Shown one piece after another: positions 8,615 through 17,530 of a stretch of 61,001 nucleotides of DNA; the first letter of the stretch is position 1, and each line of letters opens with the position of its first letter. The position numbers were made by a program, and so were the translations under genes. Under the pieces are notes generated by a model. The model saw only the letters and a program-made list of their open reading frames with translations. It did not search any database and was not told the DNA's origin. The DNA comes from Verrucomicrobiaceae bacterium (GTDB lineage: Bacteria > Verrucomicrobiota > Verrucomicrobiia > Verrucomicrobiales > Verrucomicrobiaceae): assembly GCA_027486585.1 (NCBI GenBank), contig JAIXOU010000130.1:1-61001 (forward strand). The letters run 5' to 3'.

Positions 8615-9855
8615 AAACCACCCTCACACTCTTCATAACTCTTATGCTGGCTCTGCCAATCGCGCTGCACGCCGAGGATGCCCCGAAGCCTGCCGCACAG
8701 TCTCTGTCGGGGCTGCATGTGGAAGCGGATGGCACATTGACGCTGGCAGGTAAGCCGTTTTACGGCATCGGACTCTGCTTTTATGACGGGTTCCTCCGCA
8801 CCCTTCGCGATCCGAAGTATCCGCCTTACACGCCATCTCTCAAAAGGATTGCAGCCAGCAAGATTCCATTCATCCGGGTGCCGTTCAGCGGATTTTGGCC
8901 CAACGAACTCAAAGTCTATCAAACCAAGCCCGAGCAGTATTTTCGCGAAATGGATTTGTTCGTGAAGACCTGCGAGGAAAACAAGATCGGCATCATCGCC
9001 GACCTGTTTTGGACCAAATTCAGCGTCTCCGATGTAGTGGGCGAAAGTGTGAACCAGATCGGAAACCCGGCCAGCAAGACCATGGAGTATGCCCGCAAGT
9101 ATGTCCGCGACGTCGTGAGCCGGTATAAAGACTCGCCCGCCATCTGGGGTTGGGAAATCGGCAATGAATTCAATCTTGCGGCCGATCTGGATAAGCAAGG
9201 AGAGCCTCCTCTGGGTTACCCCTATGTTGCGGCTTCCAGAGGAACGCCGGCGCAACGAGGGCCTGCTGACAGAATCACTTCCCAGGATGTTGAAACCTAT
9301 TTCACCGAGGTCGAGAAGGTCATTCGCAGCATTGATCCCTATCGTATGATTTCCAATGGAACGGCGGATTTCAGAGCCAGCCAGTATCATCTGAGGACGG
9401 AGCGAACATGGACGGATGACACTGAGGAGGAACTCCGCGCCATCATGGACATTTTTTCACCGCGCACGGTCAAAGTGATCAGCGTGCATATCACTCTCGA
9501 CAAGGACAAGGACGGGATGTCCCAGAAGAGGTTCGACCGAGTCGTCGAGATAGAAGAACTGCTCACGATCTATGTGAAACTCGCAAAGCAAAGCAACAAG
9601 GTGCTGTATATGGGCGAATTCCACGGGGACACCGACGCGAATTTCGTCCGCAAGGTCAAAGCGATCAAAGCCTCCGGAATGCAGCTCTCATCGTTGTGGA
9701 ATTATGGCGATGCGGCGAATGCAAAAACGAAATCCTTTGCGGATGATTCGTTCATGTTCACACGCACCGCTGAGGCGAATCAGCAATACCGTAGCGAGGG
9801 GCTTCAGAATGTTGAAACCTATTGGCTGAAGACCTCCGCGCCTTCAACGCGGTAG
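8611..9855 (+). CDS. GH5-like cellulase/mannanase-fold glycosidase
   Basis: 414-residue secreted protein with a diverged leader (MKTTLTLFITLMLALPIALH). A (beta/alpha)8 barrel of clan GH-A is indicated by an N-terminal L-x-G-K-P-F-Y-G-I-G strand, IPFIRVPFSGFWP, and the catalytic pair in the expected places: Glu186 in WGWEIGNEFN (acid/base after strand 4) and Glu336 in LYMGEFHGD (nucleophile, strand 7). Similar proteins are annotated as cellulase family or mannan endo-1,4-beta-mannosidase-like; subfamily and linkage cannot be fixed from sequence reading. The start ATG overlaps the previous stop (ATGA). Codon use looks slightly more AT-rich at third positions than in its neighbours. Confidence 0.72.
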   Translation: MKTTLTLFITLMLALPIALHAEDAPKPAAQSLSGLHVEADGTLTLAGKPFYGIGLCFYDGFLRTLRDPKYPPYTPSLKRIAASKIPFIRVPFSGFWPNELKVYQTKPEQYFREMDLFVKTCEENKIGIIADLFWTKFSVSDVVGESVNQIGNPASKTMEYARKYVRDVVSRYKDSPAIWGWEIGNEFNLAADLDKQGEPPLGYPYVAASRGTPAQRGPADRITSQDVETYFTEVEKVIRSIDPYRMISNGTADFRASQYHLRTERTWTDDTEEELRAIMDIFSPRTVKVISVHITLDKDKDGMSQKRFDRVVEIEELLTIYVKLAKQSNKVLYMGEFHGDTDANFVRKVKAIKASGMQLSSLWNYGDAANAKTKSFADDSFMFTRTAEANQQYRSEGLQNVETYWLKTSAPSTR

Positions 9856-9887
9856 CCCAGCAATTTTTGCCACCTGGAAATGAGACT

Positions 9888-11483
9888 ATGAAAACGACAC
9901 TCGCCCTCCTCGCCGCCCTGCTGCTCGCGCCGCTTGCCGCACTGCACGCCGCACCTTCCCAAGACTCCCGCATCATCGTCGCCAGCGAGGCGGGGGCGAA
10001 GCTCGACAGCGATGTCACCAAAGGGGGCGGCACGGACGACACGGCGCTCATCCAAGGCATCCTCGACCGTGCGCAGAAGCTCGGCTCGCTGAAGCTCGTT
10101 GTGGATGGGGCGATCCTCGTTAAGGGACTGAAGGTCCACTCCAATACCACCATCGAGTGCCTCAATCGAGGGTGCGGTTTCTATCTCGCGGACAACTCCA
10201 ATCGACCGATCATCGCCAATGCGACGCCGCAGCCGGAAGGTCGCGCGGATCGGAATCTCTCGTTCCTCGGCGGCACTTACAACGGCAATGCGACGCATCA
10301 GCAGAAGAAATTACATCCGGACTATGGCCTTTCCACCGCCGTCGCCCTGCACGGCGTGGAGCAGGTGCTGTTTCGCGATGTCTCCATCACGAACTCGCGC
10401 GCCCATGGTTTGTATCTCACGAACTGGCGGCGTGTGGTCCTGGAAAACATCTACATCAACGTTGACCAGGTCCCGACTCAATTGAGTCGGGATGGGATTC
10501 ACCTCATGGGGCCGGGTGAGTTCATGAGCATTCGCAACGTCCAGGGCCGCACTTGGGACGACATGATCGCGTTGAACATTGACGATTTTCTCGGCGATTG
10601 GGACAGCGAAGGAAGGTTTGGCCGCGATGCGGGAGCCATCAAAAGCTTCGGTAGTGCCGCTGGCATCGGGCCGGTGAGCGACGTGGATATTGATGGCGTG
10701 CAGGCGGACGACTGTGCTCAGGTCATCCGCATCCTGTCACGTGCTTCCCGGCTGGACCGCGTTTCCATCCGCAACGTAAAGGGCACCTACCGGGACTTCG
10801 GCGTCTGGATCACGCCGTATTTGCGTGAGGGCGGCAACATCGGGAGGCTGGAGTTTGAGAACATCGACCTCCGTCCCGCTGGTCAACGGGCCTATGACTA
10901 CGTCCCGGCCTTCCTCTTCTGGATCGCGGGCAAGATGGAGCATTTGACGCTCAAGAACATCAGCAGCCACGCGCCCATCGACGACCGCCCGCTCGTGTGG
11001 ATCCAACCGGATGCGAAGATTGATCGGCTGCGCATTGATGGCTTGAACGTGTATGACCCGCGCAAGGAAATCGGCCACACGCCACTCATCCGGGCCGATG
11101 GCCGCATCGCGTTGCTGCAAGTGCGCGATGTCGTTGTGCAAAGACCGCAAGCCACCGCGCCCGCCGGTTCCTTGATCGGCACCTCCATGGATCGCTCCGC
11201 GCTGAAAGCCTTCATGGATGCCCGCGCTGGCATCGTGACGCCTCCAGGCAAAGGCCGCCGTGGCTGGCCTGAGGGTGTCGGCTACCTCACTTTGACGCCG
11301 CAGATTCAGCGTCTCCAGATCACCGATGTCGTTGCTGAAGGCCTCGAGCACGTCCTCGATCATCAGGGCGGAACCATCGAAGCCCTCGACCTTCGTGACC
11401 TCTCGATACCCGCCCCGACGAAGGCTGTTCATCAAGGTAGCGAGACGAAGATTACCAAAACCCAAGGAGCATCCGTGAAATGA
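9888..11483 (+). CDS. GH28-like right-handed beta-helix protein, paralogue A
   Basis: 531-residue secreted protein, leader MKTTLALLAALLLAPLAALH. Repeated short strands with N/D ladders (NTTIECLNRGCGF, LSFLGGTYNGN, VLFRDVSITNSRAHGLYLTN, VSIRNVKGTYRDFG) indicate a parallel beta-helix of the pectate-lyase-3/GH28 superfamily. A D-D pair occurs in RTWDDMIALNIDD (about residues 222-232), reminiscent of the GH28 catalytic aspartates, but the classical NTD, GHG and RIK motifs are not complete. It is a paralogue of the gene at 14474: the first 90 or so mature residues are almost the same in both, and later parts clearly less so. A preceding in-frame extension to 9822 is ignored because the leader starts at 9888. 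Confidence 0.72.
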   Translation: MKTTLALLAALLLAPLAALHAAPSQDSRIIVASEAGAKLDSDVTKGGGTDDTALIQGILDRAQKLGSLKLVVDGAILVKGLKVHSNTTIECLNRGCGFYLADNSNRPIIANATPQPEGRADRNLSFLGGTYNGNATHQQKKLHPDYGLSTAVALHGVEQVLFRDVSITNSRAHGLYLTNWRRVVLENIYINVDQVPTQLSRDGIHLMGPGEFMSIRNVQGRTWDDMIALNIDDFLGDWDSEGRFGRDAGAIKSFGSAAGIGPVSDVDIDGVQADDCAQVIRILSRASRLDRVSIRNVKGTYRDFGVWITPYLREGGNIGRLEFENIDLRPAGQRAYDYVPAFLFWIAGKMEHLTLKNISSHAPIDDRPLVWIQPDAKIDRLRIDGLNVYDPRKEIGHTPLIRADGRIALLQVRDVVVQRPQATAPAGSLIGTSMDRSALKAFMDARAGIVTPPGKGRRGWPEGVGYLTLTPQIQRLQITDVVAEGLEHVLDHQGGTIEALDLRDLSIPAPTKAVHQGSETKITKTQGASVK

Positions 11484-12928
11484 AAATGCTGATCATGAAA
11501 CCCACCCTCACCCTCTTCACCGCCCTGCTGCTCGCGCCTTTCGCCGCGCTGCACGCTGCCGATGCTCCGAAGCCAATACCCAACATCGTCGTGATTCTGG
11601 CAGACGATCTTGGCTACGGTGACCTGGGCTGTTACGGCGCGACGAAAGTGAAGACACCGAACATCGACCGGCTCGCTAGCGCTGGAATGCGATTCACAGA
11701 TGCACACTCGCCTTCGGCTGTGTGTTCGCCGACCCGCTATGGTTTGCTCACGGGACGCTATGCCTGGCGCACGCGACTGAAGTCAGGAGTGTGTCAGCCA
11801 AACGATGGGTTGCTGATCGAACTGGGACGAACCACACTGGCTTCCCTGCTCAAGAACCAGGGCTACGCGACCGCGGTCGTGGGCAAATGGCACCTCGGTT
11901 TTGGCGACCCGAAGCCCGACTGGAATGGCGAACTCAAGCCGGGTCCTTTGGAGGTCGGTTTCGATTACTATTTCGGAATTCCCGTGGTGAACATGTATCA
12001 GCCAGTGGTCTTTGTCGAGAACCACCATGTCGTTGGCCTCGATCGGTCGGATCCGATCACTGACATTCAACACTACAGCATAAAGGGCGGAACGGCGGCC
12101 CGCATCCCACTGGAGCACATTGATGTTCCTCAATCCGAGAAGGCTGTCGCCTGGATCGAATCGGTGCCAAAAACAACGCCGCTGTTTCTCTACTTCCCCA
12201 CAAGCACCATCCACGAGCCGTGCATTCCGCACCCGCGTTTTAAAGACACGAGCGAGTGCGGTCCGCGAGGTGATTGCATCCAGGAGCATGACTGGTGCGT
12301 TGGGCAAATCCTGGACGCCTTGGAGCGGACGGGGCGAGCGACAAATACGCTGGTGTTATATTCCAGCGACAATGGCGGTGTGCCGCCTTACGTGAATGGT
12401 AAGGCAGGCGCGCTACGAAAGGGCGACCACAGCCCCAACGGGGATCTACGCGGAAAAAAGTGGGGGCTCTGGGAAGGAGGACACCGGGTGCCGCTCATCG
12501 TCCGTTGGCCGGGTCACACCCCTGCGGGCACGGCGTCTGGCGAGCTGGTCTGCCTGACCGACGTGCTAGCGACATGCTCTGAACTTGTCGGAGTGCCACT
12601 GCCCGATGATGCCGGTGAAGACAGTTTTAGCTTCCTGCCCCTCATCCTTGGCAAGCAGCGCACGTTGCCGCGCGGGCCACTGGTTATGCATAGTTTAAAG
12701 GGTGCGTTTGCCGTCCGAGAAGGGCCATGGAAACTCATCGCCTGTTTGGGCGGTGATTACAATGACAAGGCTCCCGCACCATCCGCCGCCGAACCTTCAG
12801 GCCAGCTTTATAACCTCGGCGATGACCTTGGAGAAGCAAAGGACCTTTACACTCAAAAGCCGGAGGTCGTCGCACGGCTGTCGGCCCTGTTGCAGAAGAT
12901 CCGCAACGACGGCCGCAGTCGCCCCTAA
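11480..12928 (+). CDS. Formylglycine-dependent sulfatase (S1 family) with CSPTR motif
   Basis: 482-residue type I sulfatase. N-terminal metal-binding aspartates lie in VVILADDLGYGDLGCYG. The activation motif CSPTRYGLLTGR follows with Cys82 (Cys77 from the alternative start), to be converted to formylglycine. Other expected elements are VGKWHLGF, YSSDNGG and GHRVPLIVRWPG. The protein presumably removes sulfate esters from a polysaccharide outside the cytoplasm. Two starts compete: ATG 11480 overlaps the previous stop and has AAGGAG ten bases upstream, while ATG 11495 begins the consensus leader MKPTLTLFTALLLAP. The first is favoured by the ribosome site and adds five residues (MKMLI). No formylglycine-generating enzyme with the needed cysteines is present in the window. 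Confidence 0.88.
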   Translation: MKMLIMKPTLTLFTALLLAPFAALHAADAPKPIPNIVVILADDLGYGDLGCYGATKVKTPNIDRLASAGMRFTDAHSPSAVCSPTRYGLLTGRYAWRTRLKSGVCQPNDGLLIELGRTTLASLLKNQGYATAVVGKWHLGFGDPKPDWNGELKPGPLEVGFDYYFGIPVVNMYQPVVFVENHHVVGLDRSDPITDIQHYSIKGGTAARIPLEHIDVPQSEKAVAWIESVPKTTPLFLYFPTSTIHEPCIPHPRFKDTSECGPRGDCIQEHDWCVGQILDALERTGRATNTLVLYSSDNGGVPPYVNGKAGALRKGDHSPNGDLRGKKWGLWEGGHRVPLIVRWPGHTPAGTASGELVCLTDVLATCSELVGVPLPDDAGEDSFSFLPLILGKQRTLPRGPLVMHSLKGAFAVREGPWKLIACLGGDYNDKAPAPSAAEPSGQLYNLGDDLGEAKDLYTQKPEVVARLSALLQKIRNDGRSRP

Positions 12929-12944
12929 AGCACGATCAATCACC

Positions 12945-14465
12945 ATGAAACCCATTCTCACACTCTTCACCGCCCTGCTGCTCGCACCGCTGGCCGCGCT
13001 GCACTCTGCCGATGCGCCAGAGCCCGCCGCAAAACCCAACCTCGTCATTATCTTCACCGACGACATGGGCTATACCGACATCGGCGCATACGGCTGCAAG
13101 GACATCCCCACACCTCATATCGACCGGCTCGCCGCCGAGGGCACCAGGTTTACCAGCGCCTACACTGTCGCGCCCATTTGCGTGCCCTCGCGCATGGGCC
13201 TCATGAGCGGTAGGTTCCCCGCCCGCTTCGGTGTCTTCGACAACCCCATACGCCAGCAGCAAGTCCAGATATGCCAGATATGGATGCAGCAGATCACCCT
13301 AGCCGACGTGCTCAAAAAACAAGGCTACCGCACCGCCACCATCGGCAAGTGGCATCTCAGCGGGCACAGTGACTTTGAGTTCAAGCCACCGCACGAGCGC
13401 GGATTCGACGAGTTCGTCGGCATCACGGGCGCAATGAAATCGTTTTGGAAGGGGACGGAACTCGCGCGGCTGAAGGACGGCAACTATGAGCGGTTCAAAT
13501 CGCCGGACTACCTTACCGACTTCTTCGGCACCGAGGCCTGCGAGTTCATCCAGCGGCAGAAAGACGGTCCGTGGTTCCTTTATCTGGCCTTCAATGCACC
13601 GCATGCGCCGCTAGACGGACTTGATGAGGATCAGGCCGCCATCGAGGCGAAGGACATCAGCTCCAACCGTCGCAAATATGCCGCGATGGTCCGCGCCGTG
13701 GACCGCAACGTTGGCCGCGTAATGGAAAAGATCCGCGAACTCGGCCTCGCCGGAAACACGCTCGTTATTTTTACCAATGACAACGGCGGCGGCGGTAACA
13801 ACACCGCCATCCACACCCGCAACACCGCGATTAACATCCCACACCGAGGCCACAAGTTCGACGTGTGGGAAGGCGGCGTGCGCGTGCCTTTCATCATGCA
13901 CTGGCCCGGCCAGGTGCCCGTCGGCCAAACCTTCGATGGCATCGTCAGCACGGTGGATGTGTTCCCAACCTTTGCCAAAGTCGCCAACGCCACTATGCCC
14001 GGCAACTTGGACGGCGTGGATCTCATGCCTTACATCCAGGGCAAAAAGACCGGCCACCCGCACGACACCCTCTGCTGGCAGCAGCGAATCTATGCCAGAC
14101 CGAACGAACGCAAACCCGGCCCCGTCTATCCCGTGCTCGCTTACAACCTGGCCATCCGCAGCGGTAAATGGAAAGCCATCAAGCTCGACCAACCCTTCGA
14201 CGGCACCGACGACTCCCGCGCCCAGGAACTCTACCCCAACCAGACCTACCCCACCCAGGCCAGCGTCGATAACATGCGTCCCGAAGATGCCCGCCCCTGG
14301 GAACTCTACGACCTGAGTCGCGACCCCGCCGAACTGAACGACCTCGCCACCGAGTTCCCTGAAAAGGTCAAGGAACTCAGCGCAGCCTTCTTCGCCTGGC
14401 AGAAACAGATGCCCAAGCCTGTGCCGCCGCCCGCCGCGATCAAAACCGAAACCAAGCAGAAATAG
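12945..14465 (+). CDS. Formylglycine-dependent sulfatase (S1 family) with CVPSR motif
   Basis: 506-residue type I sulfatase with the shared leader (MKPILTLFTALLLAPLAALH, then SADAP). It has the metal-site strand LVIIFTDDMGYTDIGAYG and the activation motif CVPSRMGLMSGR with Cys79, followed by TIGKWHLSGH, TNDNGGGG and GVRVPFIMHWPG. C-x-P-S-R makes this the most classical of the four sulfatases here; the others have T or A in place of S. It lies 16 bases downstream of the preceding sulfatase and differs from it enough to suggest another substrate position. The open frame extends upstream into the previous gene, but the leader fixes the start at 12945. Confidence 0.88.
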   Translation: MKPILTLFTALLLAPLAALHSADAPEPAAKPNLVIIFTDDMGYTDIGAYGCKDIPTPHIDRLAAEGTRFTSAYTVAPICVPSRMGLMSGRFPARFGVFDNPIRQQQVQICQIWMQQITLADVLKKQGYRTATIGKWHLSGHSDFEFKPPHERGFDEFVGITGAMKSFWKGTELARLKDGNYERFKSPDYLTDFFGTEACEFIQRQKDGPWFLYLAFNAPHAPLDGLDEDQAAIEAKDISSNRRKYAAMVRAVDRNVGRVMEKIRELGLAGNTLVIFTNDNGGGGNNTAIHTRNTAINIPHRGHKFDVWEGGVRVPFIMHWPGQVPVGQTFDGIVSTVDVFPTFAKVANATMPGNLDGVDLMPYIQGKKTGHPHDTLCWQQRIYARPNERKPGPVYPVLAYNLAIRSGKWKAIKLDQPFDGTDDSRAQELYPNQTYPTQASVDNMRPEDARPWELYDLSRDPAELNDLATEFPEKVKELSAAFFAWQKQMPKPVPPPAAIKTETKQK

Positions 14466-14473
14466 ACCACGCC

Positions 14474-16075
14474 ATGAAACCCACGCTGATACTTCTCACC
14501 GCCCTGCTGCTCGCGCCGATCTCCGCGCTGCGCGCCGCACCCTCCGCGGACTCCCGCGTCGTGATCGCCAGCGAGGCCGGCGCGAAACTCGACAGCGATG
14601 TCAACAAGGGCGGCGGCACCGATGACACGGCGCTCATCCAGAGCATTCTCGACCGAGCGCCTAAGCTTGGTTCGTTGAAGCTCATCGTGGACGGCGCGAT
14701 CCTCGTGAAGGGGCTCAAGGTTCACTCAAACACCACCATCGAGTGCCTCACGAGTGATTGCGGTTTCTTCCTCGCCGATCACGTGGACCAGCCGATCATC
14801 CGCAACGCCGATCCCTCGCTCACAGAGCGCAAGAACCACAACATCGCGTTCCTCGGCGGCACCTACAACGGCAACGGCGCGAAACAGGCCCACGACGTGC
14901 CCGGACGCGGGTGGGTGACGGGGTTTGCCCTGTTCGGTGTCGAGCAGGTGACGTTCCGCGATGTCACCATCACGAATGCAACCACCTTCGCGTTGTTGAT
15001 GACGAACTGGCAGCGCGCCGTGTTCGAGAACATCGATCTCGACAACCACACGGAGCCCAAGCGCCCACATCAAGACGGCCTACACCTGTGCGGCCCCGGC
15101 CGGTTCTTGAGCATGAGGAACATCCGGGGCGTGACGGGTGATGATTTCATCGCCCTCAACGCGGACGACGGTCATGTTGATTGGAATCAGGCGGAGGAGT
15201 TCGTGCGCAACGACGGCTTTGGACCCTACGCGAGCTTCGGGCCGATCACAGATGTCGATATCGACGGAGTGCAGATTGATGGCGCCGAAAACGCGATTCG
15301 CATTCTATCCCGCCAATCGCGAGTGGATCGGGTCTCCATCCGCAATGTGCAGGGACATTTCAGCAAGTATGGATTCTTTCTCCAGCCTCACTGGAGATCA
15401 GGAGGCGATTTTGGCCGGATTACTTTTGAGAACATCGACATGCGGCCCCTGAAACCCGACCATGGGCCGCTCCCGTTTGTGTTTTTCCTCGCCGGTCACT
15501 TTGAGCAACTCACCCTCCGCAATATCCACAGCCAGATGCCTGTGGACAGCCGCCCGGTGATTTGGGTTCAACCGCACGGGGCAATCGATGTGCTCAGCGT
15601 GGAGGGGATGCAGATTTATCAGAAAGATCCCCACTCCGCCAAAGCGCCGGTCATTCAGGTCGATGGGCAGGTTGATCTCCTGGCGGTGAGGGATGTGACT
15701 CTCTACCGGGCCAAAGAAGTGCCAATCGACGGGGCACTGATTCGGACTGATCCCGATAAGACCAAATTGAAGAACTACCTTCGCGTCGGGACCAGCCAGA
15801 CGAAACCGAACCCGACAAATTACGGCAGTGTGCCTTTGGACAGTCGCGGCTGGCCGGGCGCTCAGGCCTCGCTGGAAATCATCCCAAAGATCAACCGGCT
15901 CCACCTCTCGAACATCACTGCCAACCGGATCAAGAGCGTGCTCCAGCACGACATCGGTGACATCGGCCACCTCCAGTTCGACAACGTCATGACCACCGAT
16001 GTGCCGAATCCCATCTCGGTCGGTGGTGATGCGAAGATCGGAGAGATTTCCTCCACGAAGAAAAGCGAGAAATAG
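14474..16075 (+). CDS. GH28-like right-handed beta-helix protein, paralogue B
   Basis: 533-residue secreted beta-helix protein, leader MKPTLILLTALLLAPISALR. It shares with the gene at 9888 an almost identical N-terminal block (ASEAGAKLDSDV, then GGGTDDTALIQ and LKVHSNTTIECL) and the same overall helix pattern later (GPITDVDIDGVQIDGA, RIRILS-type turns), at lower identity. VTGDDFIALNADD near residue 225 holds the conserved D-D. The role is presumably cleavage or binding of a galacturonan-like chain, as for other beta-helix enzymes; the lack of a full GH28 motif set leaves this open. The spacer before it (AATAGACCACGCC) resembles that before the next gene (AATAGACC). Confidence 0.72.
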   Translation: MKPTLILLTALLLAPISALRAAPSADSRVVIASEAGAKLDSDVNKGGGTDDTALIQSILDRAPKLGSLKLIVDGAILVKGLKVHSNTTIECLTSDCGFFLADHVDQPIIRNADPSLTERKNHNIAFLGGTYNGNGAKQAHDVPGRGWVTGFALFGVEQVTFRDVTITNATTFALLMTNWQRAVFENIDLDNHTEPKRPHQDGLHLCGPGRFLSMRNIRGVTGDDFIALNADDGHVDWNQAEEFVRNDGFGPYASFGPITDVDIDGVQIDGAENAIRILSRQSRVDRVSIRNVQGHFSKYGFFLQPHWRSGGDFGRITFENIDMRPLKPDHGPLPFVFFLAGHFEQLTLRNIHSQMPVDSRPVIWVQPHGAIDVLSVEGMQIYQKDPHSAKAPVIQVDGQVDLLAVRDVTLYRAKEVPIDGALIRTDPDKTKLKNYLRVGTSQTKPNPTNYGSVPLDSRGWPGAQASLEIIPKINRLHLSNITANRIKSVLQHDIGDIGHLQFDNVMTTDVPNPISVGGDAKIGEISSTKKSEK

Positions 16076-16078
16076 ACC

Positions 16079-17527
16079 ATGAGACACTCACTCACACTCA
16101 TCACCGTTGCCCGCGTCTCATTGAGATATTCTTGGCGGGCTGTCTCGCTTTGCTCGGCTCTTATGCTCGCACCGCTGGCCGCGTTGCAAGCCGCTGAGAA
16201 GCCCTTGAGCGATTGGCAACATCTCGTCTACACCGAGACTTGGACCGAGAAATGGCCGGACGCTTCCGGCAAAGCCGAAACGCGTAAAGTCACCGCCGAA
16301 GTGTGGACGCAGGCCATGCAAGCGACGCTGGACGCACAGGGAACGCTGCACATTCCCGCGCGAGCGCAGCCCTATTACCTCGATGGCCCGCTCGTCTTGA
16401 AATCCGGTCAAAAACTCAGAGCTGATCCGACCGCCGAGATTCGCCTCAAGCCCGGCAGCAACACCTGCATGGTGCGCAATGCCAATATCGTCGCCTTCAA
16501 TGACCGGCCCGTGCCCGCCAAAACTAAACCAGATAGCAGCATCATCATCGAAGGCGGGATCTGGACTACGCTCGCCACGACCGAAAAGGAGTGGAACGGA
16601 AACCTCCTCGGACGCTCGTCGAAGGAGAATCCCGTCTTCGGCACGCACGGCGTCATCCTGCTGCAAAACGTCCGCCGCGTCTCGGTGAAGAACCTCACCG
16701 TGCGCCAGAGCAGGCCCTTTGGCTTGCATCTGGCGAACGCCCATGAGTTCACCGTCGAAAATATCACGCTTGAAGAGCACCGCCGGGACGGCGTGCATGT
16801 GACCGGCCCCGCCAGTGACGGCGTGATTCGCGGCGTGCGTGGCAATTCCTCCGACGACGATGTGGCGCTGACCGCCTGGGCATGGAAAAACAACGCCCCC
16901 AGTTTCGGCCCCATTGAGCGCATCACGGTCGAGGATGTGACGGGCTGGCATGAGGACGATCACGAGGACAATATTGCCATCCGCCTACTGCCAGGGGTGA
17001 AACGTTTCGACGATGGCACTATGCTCGATTGCTCCATCCGGGACATCACCCTGCGTCGCATCACCGACATCCGGCATTTCAAAATCTACGACCAGCCGAA
17101 CCTCGAACGTGGCCGCGACACCGACTTCAGCATCGGAGTCGGCACGGTGAAGAACCTCCGCCTCGAAGACCTCACCTTCAATCGCCCAGGTCAGATCCAA
17201 CTCCACGCGAACACCGACGGACTCTCGATCCACAACGTCCGCGTGAATCACCCCATCACCCCGGACTGGCACCTGCTCGCCATCGGCCCGCTGTCGCAGA
17301 CCTCCAAGCGCGGCAAGTCCGAAGACCCCGCGAAATGGGTCGAGATCTTCTCCCCCGGCCTCGACTGCACCGTGCGTAATTTGACCGTCTCCGGTGTCCG
17401 CACGCGCGACTCGCAGACCGATTTGCCCATCGAACAGGTCGTCAAAGTCATCGAGCAAAAGCCCAACCCCGACTATCCGAAGACCACCCCGAAAGGCGGC
17501 AAAGGTAAAGGCATTTGGCTTCGCTAG
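16079..17527 (+). CDS. Beta-helix glycosidase/pectate-lyase-superfamily protein with interrupted leader
   Basis: 482-residue protein whose strands (CMVRNANIVAFND, SIIIEGGIW, VSVKNLTVRQSRPFGLHLAN, FTVENITLEEHRRDGVHVTG) identify a right-handed beta-helix of the GH28/pectate-lyase-3 type. NSSDDDVALTAWAW around residues 256-270 carries the aspartates expected at the active site. The leader is odd: it begins like the others (MRHSLTLIT), then has 17 extra residues (VARVSLRYSWRAVSLCS) before ALMLAPLAALQAAE. The extra segment is basic, so the mature hydrophobic stretch may be preceded by an internal start; Met at 16163 is too late for a useful signal. Export could be impaired or use the longer n-region. 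Confidence 0.7.
   Translation: MRHSLTLITVARVSLRYSWRAVSLCSALMLAPLAALQAAEKPLSDWQHLVYTETWTEKWPDASGKAETRKVTAEVWTQAMQATLDAQGTLHIPARAQPYYLDGPLVLKSGQKLRADPTAEIRLKPGSNTCMVRNANIVAFNDRPVPAKTKPDSSIIIEGGIWTTLATTEKEWNGNLLGRSSKENPVFGTHGVILLQNVRRVSVKNLTVRQSRPFGLHLANAHEFTVENITLEEHRRDGVHVTGPASDGVIRGVRGNSSDDDVALTAWAWKNNAPSFGPIERITVEDVTGWHEDDHEDNIAIRLLPGVKRFDDGTMLDCSIRDITLRRITDIRHFKIYDQPNLERGRDTDFSIGVGTVKNLRLEDLTFNRPGQIQLHANTDGLSIHNVRVNHPITPDWHLLAIGPLSQTSKRGKSEDPAKWVEIFSPGLDCTVRNLTVSGVRTRDSQTDLPIEQVVKVIEQKPNPDYPKTTPKGGKGKGIWLR
16106..16156 (+). other. 51-base palindromic insertion inside a leader module
   Basis: Codon alignment with other leaders places an in-frame 51-base insertion between the codons for Ile-Thr and Ala-Leu-Met-Leu-Ala-Pro. 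It contains a perfect 6-base inverted repeat, GCCCGC (16109-16114) with GCGGGC (16135-16140), enclosing a second one, TCTCA/TGAGA (16116-16126). It is unlike the rest of the gene and keeps the frame open. It may be a small mobile palindromic element or a replication-slippage product. Confidence 0.55.
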
Positions 17528-17530
17528 CAC

